From an uncultured Clostridium sp. (lineage in GTDB: Bacteria > Bacillota > Clostridia > TANB77 > CAG-508), in contig CAMNND010000011.1 in assembly GCA_946545035.1 (NCBI GenBank), forward strand, positions 1 to 15,816: 15,816 bases of DNA, written 5' to 3'. How positions within the stretch are numbered: the first letter of the stretch is position 1; each line of letters starts with the position of its first letter. The notes under the pieces were generated by a model. That model was not told the DNA's origin. It did no database searches and saw only the letters and a program-made list of their open reading frames with translations. Position numbers and translations under genes: made by a program. Below, piece after piece: positions 1 through 6,909 of the stretch.

Positions 1-886
1 ATAAGTTTAAATTATTTGTCAATTTACATTCTTCTAAAAGTTTTTCATAGTATTTCTTTAATCCATCCATATCGTTTAAGGCGACATATCCACCAATTGC
101 TTGAACAATATTATTAAAATCATGTTTAAATCCGCGAATATTGTCATGTAATATGGTTAACGTCTTGTTGTATAATTTAACGTTTTCTAAATCTTCTGTA
201 GTTTTTTCTAAAATATTTGTACGTATCAGACTATATAAACTAATGATAAAATATACTAAAGAAGATAATAGAATCGAAAGTAATAGGTGAAAAGGAATTA
301 TGTTTAAATATATAGAGAAGAGGTAAGACTCTAGAGTCATTGTCAATATTCCTAGGATTAAATTAACAATGATTGTTATATTTAAAGACAATTTCAATTT
401 CTTTTCAAATTTTGTATTTTTTCTTTTTATTACTTTTATCAAAATAGATATAGCGAATATAATAATGATATTCATTACTAAAATAAAGAAATAATACAAT
501 GGTTTATATAGAAAATCTTCTAGTTTTAATTTTAATATATATACAAATATAGAATTTGATATTGCTTCGGAAATTAGTGCACTTAAATAAGAGGCAATTA
601 TAGCAATAAATGTATTTTTTATATTTTGTTTAAATAAAAATATCATTGATAAAACAAAAGATACTATACTTATAGCGTCACGAATTAAACTATTAGGAAT
701 AAATGTAGATAATATAGCGACAACGGACATTATGGCAACAAAAATCATACATCTTCTTTTATCTTCTATATCTAGAAGTATGGAAAATATTTTAGAAAAT
801 AAATATGCCTCACATACGGAAAAAATTATTTTTATTACATTTATCAATATTGGATTTTCATTTGTTAGTATTTGCATTAGATTCAT
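1..886 (-). CDS. GHKL-type sensor histidine kinase, AgrC-like (partial, C-terminus beyond left edge)
   Basis: About 295 residues are visible, read leftward from an ATG at 884-886. A GGAGG-type ribosome site (complement of 896-900) lies just upstream. The first ~215 residues form a series of hydrophobic segments, probably six membrane helices separated by short charged loops, as in peptide-sensing AgrC/ComD kinases. A short coiled stretch follows and then the phospho-acceptor box FKHDFNN with His255, typical of the HPK10 class. The GHKL ATPase domain, roughly the last 150 residues of a usual ~430-residue protein, lies outside the window. The gene overlaps the end of the upstream response regulator by 29 bases, so the two are probably translationally coupled partners. 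The ligand is unknown. A cyclic or linear peptide is the usual signal in this family, but no peptide gene is visible here. The kinase assignment is firm; the ligand class is inference. Confidence 0.9.
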   Translation of the reverse strand, partial: MNLMQILTNENPILINVIKIIFSVCEAYLFSKIFSILLDIEDKRRCMIFVAIMSVVAILSTFIPNSLIRDAISIVSFVLSMIFLFKQNIKNTFIAIIASYLSALISEAISNSIFVYILKLKLEDFLYKPLYYFFILVMNIIIIFAISILIKVIKRKNTKFEKKLKLSLNITIIVNLILGILTMTLESYLFSIYLNIIPFHLLLSILLSSLVYFIISLYSLIRTNILEKTTEDLENVKLYNKTLTILHDNIRGFKHDFNNIVQAIGGYVALNDMDGLKKYYEKLLEECKLTNNLNL

Positions 887-1586
887 TGTTTAAGACCTCC
901 AAAAAATTTTTCTTGTAAACTTGACCAATTGAACATGTAAGTTCATTAGTTTTATCGAAATGTATGGTATTATTCTCAATGCTTTTTACATGATTTATAT
1001 TTACTATGTATGATTTATGACATTGAATAAAGCTCTTTGGTAAATCCTTTCTCAATTTATTAAAAGAAGAGCTAACATAGTATGCTGAGTTGTTAGTTCT
1101 AAAGATGACTTTGTTTTTGCTCTTCTCTATATAAAAAATTGAGTCGGATTGAATTAGTGTTCCGTTATTATTTATTTTAATAAAATTTTTTTTGATGTTA
1201 TTTTCTTTTACATCATCAAATAAACGTAGAATTGTTTCTTCTAAATTTTCCATTGAAATTGGTTTTGGTAAGTAATCAAATGTCTTACACTTATATGCTA
1301 ATATTAAATATTCTAGATGCCCAGTAGCAAATATGATATATGCATTTTTATTAATTTTTCTAATTGTATTTGCAATGTCGATTCCAGAGATATCAGCTTT
1401 AAAATTAATATCTAAAATCAAAACATCAACTTGGTTATTCTTGGTGTAGCTAATTACTTCATTTGGATTCGGTGTTGCTAAAACGATTTGAGCATCTAAG
1501 TCATTATTTACAAAAATCAAATTTAACATTTTAGTGAACTTATCGAGGATATGTTCATTATCATCACATAATACAAAATTTAACAT
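858..1586 (-). CDS. LytTR-family response regulator
   Basis: This is a 242-residue DNA-binding response regulator. The receiver domain (1-125) has the acidic pair Asp8-Asp9, phospho-acceptor Asp59 in LILDI, Thr88 in ATGH and Lys108 in LPKP. The LytTR domain (about 132-233) carries the typical FIQCHKSYIVN block. An ATG six codons further upstream (1604) is in frame, but the sequence TGGAG lies between the two, 7-8 bases before the ATG at 1586, so 1586 is the better start. The gene precedes and overlaps the GHKL kinase, which should phosphorylate it. Family members (AgrA, VirR, BlpR) activate target promoters through paired direct repeats. It is divergent from pdaA across a 114-base gap, and that gap holds a near-identical 17-base direct repeat, so control of the gap promoters is possible but unproven. 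Targets are unknown. Confidence 0.93.
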   Translation of the reverse strand: MLNFVLCDDNEHILDKFTKMLNLIFVNNDLDAQIVLATPNPNEVISYTKNNQVDVLILDINFKADISGIDIANTIRKINKNAYIIFATGHLEYLILAYKCKTFDYLPKPISMENLEETILRLFDDVKENNIKKNFIKINNNGTLIQSDSIFYIEKSKNKVIFRTNNSAYYVSSSFNKLRKDLPKSFIQCHKSYIVNINHVKSIENNTIHFDKTNELTCSIGQVYKKNFLEVLNNESNANTNK

Positions 1587-1608
1587 ATTTTTTCTCCATA
1601 TCAAATAT

Positions 1609-1689
1609 ATTTGTATAAATATTAGTAATTATAATTTTGCACACTGCTCATTATCATATAATGAAAATAAAAATTTGTAAATATATTAG
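1609..1689. repeat. Imperfect 17-bp direct repeat in the divergent intergenic region
   Basis: The copies ATTTGTATAAATATTAG (1609-1625) and ATTTGTAAATATATTAG (1673-1689) match at 15 of 17 positions and start 64 bases apart. They flank the candidate pdaA promoter. One sits next to the response-regulator start and the other runs into the pdaA ribosome site. LytTR regulators bind paired direct repeats, but usually with closer spacing, so this could also be chance in very A/T-rich DNA. Confidence 0.35.
1635..1662 (+). promoter_or_regulatory. Candidate promoter for pdaA
   Basis: TTTTGC (1635-1640), a 16-base spacer and TATAAT (1657-1662) lie about 38 bases before the GTG start. The -10 box is perfect for the housekeeping sigma factor, but the -35 is weak. 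A forespore sigma factor would be expected for a pdaA gene, and I cannot exclude that the real promoter is of that type. Confidence 0.35.
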
Positions 1690-1700
1690 GAGGGAGTTTT

Positions 1701-2525
1701 GTGAAAAAAATATCAACTTATTTTAGCTGTGTTTTTATAATGGTTGTTGTAATGGCATTTTCTTTTATACTTGCTATAAGTTTTAATAAAGCCGAATTCA
1801 AAGCAACTTCAGGCGGAGTAGAAGACTTTAATAATTTAAGTAATAAAAAAATATGTTGGGGAATTAAAAGGGCGGATAACCATGAGCAACCAGATGTTGG
1901 TAAAGAAAATGTAGAAGTAATGAAAAAGTATAATGGAATATATATGGGAAATAACGAGAAAAAAATTGTTTATTTAACATTTGATGCTGGGTATGAAGCT
2001 GGATATACAGAGAAAATTTTAGATGTATTAAAAAGTAATAATGTAACAGCAACTTTTTTTATAACAGGTCATTATCTAAACACTCAGCCTGAAATGATAC
2101 AGAAAATGATTGATAATGGCAATATAGTTGGTAATCACACAGTGAATCATAAATGCTTAACAGATATAACTTTGGATGAAATAAAAGAAGAAGTTATGAG
2201 TTTACATACAGCAGTTTATGAAAAGTTTGGATACGAAATGAAATACTTTAGGCCACCAAAGGGGGAATTTAGTGAAAGAGCACTAAGTTATATCAATTCA
2301 CTAGGATACACATCGGCTCTATGGTCACTTGCTTATGATGATTGGGATGAGGCAAAACAAGGAAGAGAAGAATATGCTAAGAAAAAAATATTAGATAATG
2401 TTCATAATGGGGCTGTAATATTACTTCACTCAAATTCTAAAGACAACAGTGTGATTCTTGATAGTGTTATAAAAGAAATACAATCAAGAGGGTATGAAAT
2501 AAAATCTTTAGATGAATATGAATAG
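1701..2525 (+). CDS. pdaA: PdaA-type polysaccharide deacetylase (spore cortex muramic delta-lactam synthesis)
   Basis: This 274-residue protein starts at GTG, preceded by AGGAGGG. Residues 8-28 are a hydrophobic signal or anchor, so the enzyme acts outside the cytoplasmic membrane, in sporulation between the forespore membranes. A NodB deacetylase domain follows: TFDAGYEAG (catalytic Asp95), HTVNH (His146, His150), RPPKGEFS (Arg184) and LLHSNSKDN (His243). The flanking segments (CWGIKRADNHEQPD, WSLAYDDW, GYEIKSLDE) match the PdaA subfamily rather than generic chitin deacetylases. Known PdaA removes the N-acetyl group from muramic acid after amidase stripping and forms the delta-lactam needed for cortex lysis at germination. 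The metal-binding second Asp of the usual TFDD motif is Ala96 here; PdaA proteins also lack it (Asn in B. subtilis). The gene leads into yqfC with a 12-base gap, giving a sporulation cluster. Confidence 0.93.
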   Translation: MKKISTYFSCVFIMVVVMAFSFILAISFNKAEFKATSGGVEDFNNLSNKKICWGIKRADNHEQPDVGKENVEVMKKYNGIYMGNNEKKIVYLTFDAGYEAGYTEKILDVLKSNNVTATFFITGHYLNTQPEMIQKMIDNGNIVGNHTVNHKCLTDITLDEIKEEVMSLHTAVYEKFGYEMKYFRPPKGEFSERALSYINSLGYTSALWSLAYDDWDEAKQGREEYAKKKILDNVHNGAVILLHSNSKDNSVILDSVIKEIQSRGYEIKSLDEYE

Positions 2526-2537
2526 TAAGGATTTAAA

Positions 2538-2816
2538 ATGAAAAATAAAAAAATATCAAAGTTTAATAAGTTACTCAAAATTCCAGAAGAGGTAGTAACA
2601 GATATTCCCAAAATTACTGCCTTGGGATTTAAAAAATTAGCGATAGAAAATTATAAAAATATATTGGAATACCAAGATATCTTCATAAGAATAAATACAG
2701 TTATTGGCGTAATTAATATAAGTGGGATTAACTTAAAAATGGAAGAAATGACTGTGGATGACATTGTTATTGAAGGGATAATAGATAATATTGAATTCGA
2801 AGAGCTTGAGGAGTAG
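2538..2816 (+). CDS. yqfC: Sporulation protein YqfC (YabP/YqfC family)
   Basis: This small protein of 92 residues opens with a basic N-terminus and continues into a beta-rich core. The pattern ITALGFKKLAIENYKNILEY, then VIGVINISGINLKMEEM and an acidic end matches the YabP/YqfC family. The product is mother-cell expressed (sigma-E regulon in Bacillus) and is thought to act with its neighbour YqfD; the biochemical role is unknown. A modest AAGGA site lies 10 bases before the ATG. It follows pdaA by 12 bases and ends within the yqfD ribosome site, so cotranslation with yqfD is likely. The pairing with yqfD makes the call secure despite the short length. Confidence 0.9.
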   Translation: MKNKKISKFNKLLKIPEEVVTDIPKITALGFKKLAIENYKNILEYQDIFIRINTVIGVINISGINLKMEEMTVDDIVIEGIIDNIEFEELEE

Positions 2817-2826
2817 GAGGCACATT

Positions 2827-4002
2827 TTGAGGGCACGAGATTTATTCAAAGGATATGTATATGTTTCAGTTGAAGGTTTTTATATTGAAAAAGTAATCAA
2901 TATTTGTAAAAAAAATAACATAGAATTAATAAATCTTGACAGAAAATCAAATACAATTATTTATGTCGGTATTAGAGTTAAAGATTTTAGGGACTTATCA
3001 AAAATAGCAAAAGAAAATAAGTGCAGAATGAAAATTGTGAAAAAAAGTGGAATGCCATTTGTTGTAAAAAGATACAGAAAGAGGAAGTATTTTTTTATTG
3101 CTCTATTGGTATTATGGTTATTAATAATTGTTTTATCGAAGTTTATATGGAATATCGAAATAATTGGTGAGGGGGATGTTTACAGTGAACATATTTTAAA
3201 TATTGTAAAAGAAGAAGGCATTGAAATAGGAAAATTAAAAAAACACGTAAATCTTGATAAAGTAATTAACAGAATCAGGTTAGAAAATGATGATATATCT
3301 TGGGTTGGAATAAAAATGTGTGGAACAAATGTTAAAATTGAAATAATAAAAACAGATGTAAAACCTGAAGTTGTTAAGGAAAATGAATTCTGCAATATTG
3401 TTGCAAAAAAAGATGCAGTTATAGAAAACATAAATGCACAAAATGGTATTCCAAAGGTAATGCAAGGTGATGTGGTAAAGAAGGGAGACGTTCTTATTGA
3501 TGGGGTAATTGAAGGAAAATACACTGAGCCAAGGAAGGTGCATTCTATAGGTGAAGTAAAGGGAAAAGTTTGGTATAAAGAAAATGTTAGAGTTTATTAT
3601 AAACAAGTAAAAAAAATTCAAACTGGGAATAAAGAAGAGAAGTATGCTGTAAAACTTAATAAAATTAAAATAAATTTCTTCAAAAAGCTTTCAAAATTCG
3701 AAATTTATGATAAAATAAGGACGGATAAAAAGTTAAAAATATTTTCAAATTTATATTTACCAATTCAAATTGAAAAAGATACGTTTTATGAACTTAAAGA
3801 GGAAGAAATAGAATATACAGCAGATGAGGCAAAAAAACAAGCAATAGAAGAAGCAAAAATTAAATTAAAAGAAAAAATTGGTAATTGTGGAGATATTATT
3901 AATGAATATATAAATACTGATGAGAATGAAGAGTATATTGATGTTGAGGTAACATACGAAGTACTTGAAAACATCGGAACTGAAGAAAAAATAGCATTAT
4001 GA
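2827..4002 (+). CDS. yqfD: Sporulation membrane protein YqfD
   Basis: The protein is 391 residues with a TTG start placed 6 bases after AGGAGG (2815-2820). An in-frame TTG at 2791 would overlap yqfC and has no such site. The cytosolic N-terminal domain (1-85) is followed by one membrane helix (about 88-108, after a basic KRYRKRK block). A large outer part then contains the family blocks DISWVGIKMCGT, NIVAKKDAVI and GDVVKKGDVLIDGVI (a lipoyl-like hairpin) and GEVKGKVWYKE. The C-terminal part is a Lys/Glu-rich helical region. This order and the length fit B. subtilis YqfD. YqfD is needed for efficient sporulation and is made in the mother cell; its molecular activity is not known. It is normally followed by phoH, but here a different gene follows after 13 bases. 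Confidence 0.93.
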   Translation: MRARDLFKGYVYVSVEGFYIEKVINICKKNNIELINLDRKSNTIIYVGIRVKDFRDLSKIAKENKCRMKIVKKSGMPFVVKRYRKRKYFFIALLVLWLLIIVLSKFIWNIEIIGEGDVYSEHILNIVKEEGIEIGKLKKHVNLDKVINRIRLENDDISWVGIKMCGTNVKIEIIKTDVKPEVVKENEFCNIVAKKDAVIENINAQNGIPKVMQGDVVKKGDVLIDGVIEGKYTEPRKVHSIGEVKGKVWYKENVRVYYKQVKKIQTGNKEEKYAVKLNKIKINFFKKLSKFEIYDKIRTDKKLKIFSNLYLPIQIEKDTFYELKEEEIEYTADEAKKQAIEEAKIKLKEKIGNCGDIINEYINTDENEEYIDVEVTYEVLENIGTEEKIAL

Positions 4003-4015
4003 AAGGATGAAAAGC

Positions 4016-5260
4016 ATGGAAGAAAAAAGCTTAAGAGTATATGATACCGAGAAAACTTTTTTTTCAAAAATTGGTAACACTTTAACTAAAATATTGGCAC
4101 CAGGTAAGATGGGAATAAATGGCGTATTAATCTCTATGAAGAGAAATAATATGCTTAAAAGTTATGAAAATTATATCGAAAATGAAAAAAATAATGATCG
4201 TAAAGGTGTTTATCTAAAAAAGTATGAAGAAGCATATTCTTTATATCTAGATTCAATTGATAAAAATATCATTGATGCAATTTATAAAAAAGTAAAAAAC
4301 AATACGGCAACAGAATTTGAAAAAAATGCTTTATCTAGGTATTACAACGTGATTCACTTAAAAGATGTTGATTATGTTGAATACAAGAATAGAAAACAAA
4401 AATTCTTATTAGAGCTAGATAATGAAAATGTTCAAAATACTGGAAAAGCAAAGGTGATAAAAAGATTTAATACTTTTTATTTAGATAAAATTGATAACTT
4501 ATATAAAAATATAATTAAACAATATTCTGTTAAATTACTTGAATTAAATACTGAATCTGAGAAGAATGAGATATATAACAAAATATGCTCTACAATCGAG
4601 GAGTATGTAAATGATATATTGCCTAAGAAGATTGAAGAAAATCCAAGTAAAGAAGTATACATTGAAATTAATAAAGAATATGATGACTACAAACAATTAA
4701 GATTTAATAAAGCAGATCAAAATGATGTTATAGAAAAGAATATGATATTACTTGGATTAAGTAGAAGATTATTTACACATAGCTTACCTCTTGGAGTAGC
4801 TGAACAATGCTATAACAAATTATTAAATGATTTAAGAAATTTAATTGTTGATACAAGAGTTCCTAAGAAAAAGGAAAGAGCATATAATTTGTTAATTGAA
4901 TTTATTAAAGAATTTAATTTAAAAATTTTATCAACTAAAGTGTATTGGGATAATGCTGATGATAGAAATAACTATAGAGCTTTTTGGAAAGAATTCCAAG
5001 ATATAGAAAATATTGAAGACGAAGAAGAGAAGAAAAAGAAAACGGAAATCTTGTTCATAAAAAATGAGCTTAGAGAAACTCAAAAGAATGAAAATAAATA
5101 TGCAAAAACGATTTCTTTCTACAAATCTAAATTAGTTGAGTTTGGTATTATGAAAAAGTTACCAAATAAATGTACAAGTCTAGAAAAAGATGGTGTATAC
5201 ATTCAAGATTTAATACAAGAAAAACAAGGAAAATTCAAATCAAAGGTGAAGAAAAAATAA
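4016..5260 (+). CDS. Unrecognised 414-residue helical protein in the phoH position
   Basis: I do not recognise this family. The start is ATG 4016, 7 bases after AAAGGA (4003-4008); an ATG at 4007 lies directly on that site. The protein appears soluble: no signal peptide, no membrane helix, and mostly charged, probably all-helical segments rich in Lys, Glu and Asn. The only distinctive part is near the N-terminus (about residues 26-45), where ILAPGKMGINGV is followed by MKRNNMLKSYENY. The C-terminus is very basic (KSKVKKK), and an acidic/basic EEEKKKK run lies near residue 340. No P-loop or KH/PINc motif is seen, so it is not PhoH, the usual gene between yqfD and ybeY. Its TAA overlaps the ybeY ATG by one base (TAATG), which implies coupled translation with ybeY. 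A role linked to ribosome or RNA processing is only a guess from position. Confidence 0.8.
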   Translation: MEEKSLRVYDTEKTFFSKIGNTLTKILAPGKMGINGVLISMKRNNMLKSYENYIENEKNNDRKGVYLKKYEEAYSLYLDSIDKNIIDAIYKKVKNNTATEFEKNALSRYYNVIHLKDVDYVEYKNRKQKFLLELDNENVQNTGKAKVIKRFNTFYLDKIDNLYKNIIKQYSVKLLELNTESEKNEIYNKICSTIEEYVNDILPKKIEENPSKEVYIEINKEYDDYKQLRFNKADQNDVIEKNMILLGLSRRLFTHSLPLGVAEQCYNKLLNDLRNLIVDTRVPKKKERAYNLLIEFIKEFNLKILSTKVYWDNADDRNNYRAFWKEFQDIENIEDEEEKKKKTEILFIKNELRETQKNENKYAKTISFYKSKLVEFGIMKKLPNKCTSLEKDGVYIQDLIQEKQGKFKSKVKKK

Positions 5261-5739
5261 TGGATGATATATTAGAAATTAATTATGTTGAAACAGAAGA
5301 AAATTCAGAATATGAAAATCTAATCGAATCCGTATTAAAAAAATGTTTTGAAATTGAAAATATGGACAAGTTGGGGTTATATGTAAGTGTAACTTTGACT
5401 TGCCCAAGCTATATAAGAAAAATAAACAATGAATACAGAAATATTGATAAAGAGACAGATGTATTGTCATTTCCGATGTTTGAAAAGGTTGAGATTGACG
5501 AAATGATTAAAAATCAAAATAATATTGTGCATGATGTACTTGGAGATATCATTGTTTCTGTTGCTAGAGTTAGGGAGCAAGCTTCAGAATATGGACATAG
5601 CTTTGAAAGAGAGCTTGCCTATATGATTGTCCATGGTTTTTATCATCTAATGGGATATGACCATATGACGGAGGATGATAAAAAGGTTATGAGAGCTAAA
5701 GAAGAAAATGTACTTGAAAAATTAAATATAACTAGATAG
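5260..5739 (+). CDS. ybeY: Endoribonuclease / rRNA maturation factor YbeY
   Basis: The protein is 159 residues. It carries the signature zinc site HGFYHLMGYDH (His125, His129, His135), preceded by DVLSFPMFE and HDVLGDIIVS, both family blocks. YbeY is a metal-dependent single-strand endoribonuclease involved in 16S rRNA 3'-end maturation and 70S quality control. The ATG at 5260 overlaps the previous gene's stop and has AAAGGTGA about 10 bases upstream. The reading frame stays open 30 codons further back, but that stretch lies inside the previous gene and is not part of the family. Era, its known partner in 16S maturation, follows 8 bases later. The usual companions pgpH (yqfF), dgkA and cdd are absent from this neighbourhood. 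Confidence 0.97.
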   Translation: MDDILEINYVETEENSEYENLIESVLKKCFEIENMDKLGLYVSVTLTCPSYIRKINNEYRNIDKETDVLSFPMFEKVEIDEMIKNQNNIVHDVLGDIIVSVARVREQASEYGHSFERELAYMIVHGFYHLMGYDHMTEDDKKVMRAKEENVLEKLNITR

Positions 5740-5747
5740 GGGATTAT

Positions 5748-6653
5748 ATGGGAGAAGAATTTAAGTCTGGATTTGTTTCTATGATGGGAAGAACTAATGT
5801 AGGAAAATCCAGCATAATGAATAGTCTTGTTCAAGAGAAGGTTGCAGCAATAGCAAATAAACCTCAAACAACAAGAAATGCTATAAGAGCAATTGTAAAT
5901 AGAGATAACTTACAAATTATATTTATTGACACGCCAGGAATTCATAAGCCAAAAACAAAGCTTGGTAATATTATGGTTGAAACAGCTTTTGGGGTTGTTC
6001 CAGATGTAGATGTTGTTCTATTTGTTATTGATGCAACATCTAAAGATATAGGAAAAGGTGATAGAATAATACTTGATAAGATAAAGGAATCCAAGAAAAA
6101 GACGATTCTAATTATAAACAAGATCGATTTAGTAAACAGAGAAGATGTTGCTAAGTTAATTGATGTATATAAAGATGAATACAACTTTGAAGCAGTTATT
6201 CCTGTTTCTGTCGAGAAGAATATCAACCTAGATGCAATAATTGATGAAATTGCAAAACACTTGAAAGTTGGACCAGCATATTATGATGTGGATGAATACA
6301 CAGATCAAACACTAAGACAATTGGTAGAAGAAATCATTAGAGAAAAAGCACTTCGTTTATTAAATGACGAGGTTCCTCACGGAATATATGTTGAAACTGA
6401 GAAGATGAAAGAGCGTACAACCAAAACTGGTGAACCAATATATGATGTCGAAGCAACAATTTATTGTTTGAGAAATTCTCATAAAGGAATTATTATTGGA
6501 AAAGATGGCAGTATGTTAAAACGAATTGCTTCATACGCTCGTACAGATTTAGAAAAAATGCTTCAAATGAAGATTAATTTAAAAGTATGGGTTAAAGTTA
6601 AGGAAGATTGGTTAAATAATGAAAGTTTAGTCAAGAAATTTAAACTACAGTAA
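5748..6653 (+). CDS. era: GTPase Era
   Basis: This 301-residue protein is a full-length Era. The GTPase domain has G1 GRTNVGKS (14-21), G2 around Thr41-Thr42 (QTTRN), G3 DTPG (61-64), G4 NKID (124-127) and the G5 region PVSVEKN. The C-terminal KH domain has the IIIGKDG loop (248-254) and ends with VKEDWLNN, as expected. Era binds the 3' end of 16S rRNA (anti-SD region) during 30S assembly and couples GTP state to maturation. The ribosome site AGGGGA lies just before the ATG. Position 16 of the G1 loop is Thr where GRPNVGKS is commonest; the catalytic Lys and Ser are kept, so activity should be normal. It sits between ybeY and recO, the classic order. Confidence 0.98.
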   Translation: MGEEFKSGFVSMMGRTNVGKSSIMNSLVQEKVAAIANKPQTTRNAIRAIVNRDNLQIIFIDTPGIHKPKTKLGNIMVETAFGVVPDVDVVLFVIDATSKDIGKGDRIILDKIKESKKKTILIINKIDLVNREDVAKLIDVYKDEYNFEAVIPVSVEKNINLDAIIDEIAKHLKVGPAYYDVDEYTDQTLRQLVEEIIREKALRLLNDEVPHGIYVETEKMKERTTKTGEPIYDVEATIYCLRNSHKGIIIGKDGSMLKRIASYARTDLEKMLQMKINLKVWVKVKEDWLNNESLVKKFKLQ

Positions 6654-6692
6654 TATAATAATGGTATAAAATAAATAAAACAGCAAAAGATA

Positions 6693-6713
6693 TGATATAT
6701 GAACAATATATCA
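6693..6713 (+). repeat. Small inverted repeat upstream of the YqzL ORF
   Basis: TGATATAT (6693-6700), a 5-base loop GAACA and ATATATCA (6706-6713) form a perfect 8-bp hairpin made almost only of A-U pairs, ending a few bases before the AGGAG ribosome site. There is no U-run after it, so it is not a terminator. It could be an operator or a weak RNA hairpin next to the ribosome site, or chance in A/T-rich sequence. Confidence 0.3.
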
Positions 6714-6729
6714 CATAGGAGATGATCAT

Positions 6730-6909
6730 ATGATAAAACAAATAGCTTGGAATACTTTTAAAAACACGGGAAATATAAATACATTCATGGAATTAATGGA
6801 ATTAGAAAATATTGAAAAAAATTTGAAAAAAAATACAATAAATGATTGTACTAAGGTGAATGAATATGGGGAGTATAAAGACAAAGGGAATAATATTATT
6901 GGAAAATAA
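6730..6909 (+). CDS. yqzL: YqzL-family small protein
   Basis: This 59-residue ORF has a strong AGGAG site (6717-6721) before its ATG. The N-terminus reads IAWNTFKNTGNINTFMEL, the tryptophan, phenylalanine and TG pattern of the YqzL-like family. That family is normally about 45-50 residues and is encoded between era and recO in Bacillales and Clostridia, exactly the position here. Function is not known. The last 44 bases overlap the start of recO in another frame; the recO ribosome site AAGGTGA lies within this gene, so the C-terminal ~15 residues (unlike the family) may simply be tolerated read-on. Position, ribosome site and motif together support a real gene. Confidence 0.8.
   Translation: MIKQIAWNTFKNTGNINTFMELMELENIEKNLKKNTINDCTKVNEYGEYKDKGNNIIGK

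Noticed and set aside
1605..1700. A possible AgrD-like peptide gene in the gap beside the two-component system
   Set aside because: No open frame with a start, ribosome site and Cys or double-Gly motif could be read on either strand in this gap.
3180..3621. Two long antisense open frames inside yqfD
   Set aside because: They lie opposite a clearly conserved gene, have no ribosome sites and show low-complexity hydrophobic composition expected from the complement of Lys/Glu-rich coding DNA.
5170..5260. N-terminal extension of ybeY by 30 codons
   Set aside because: The extension lies wholly in the previous gene and has no similarity to YbeY; the ATG at 5260 has a ribosome site and matches the family length.
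4016..5260. Calling this gene phoH because of its position
   Set aside because: No Walker A or B motif or other PhoH block is present in the protein; position alone is not evidence.
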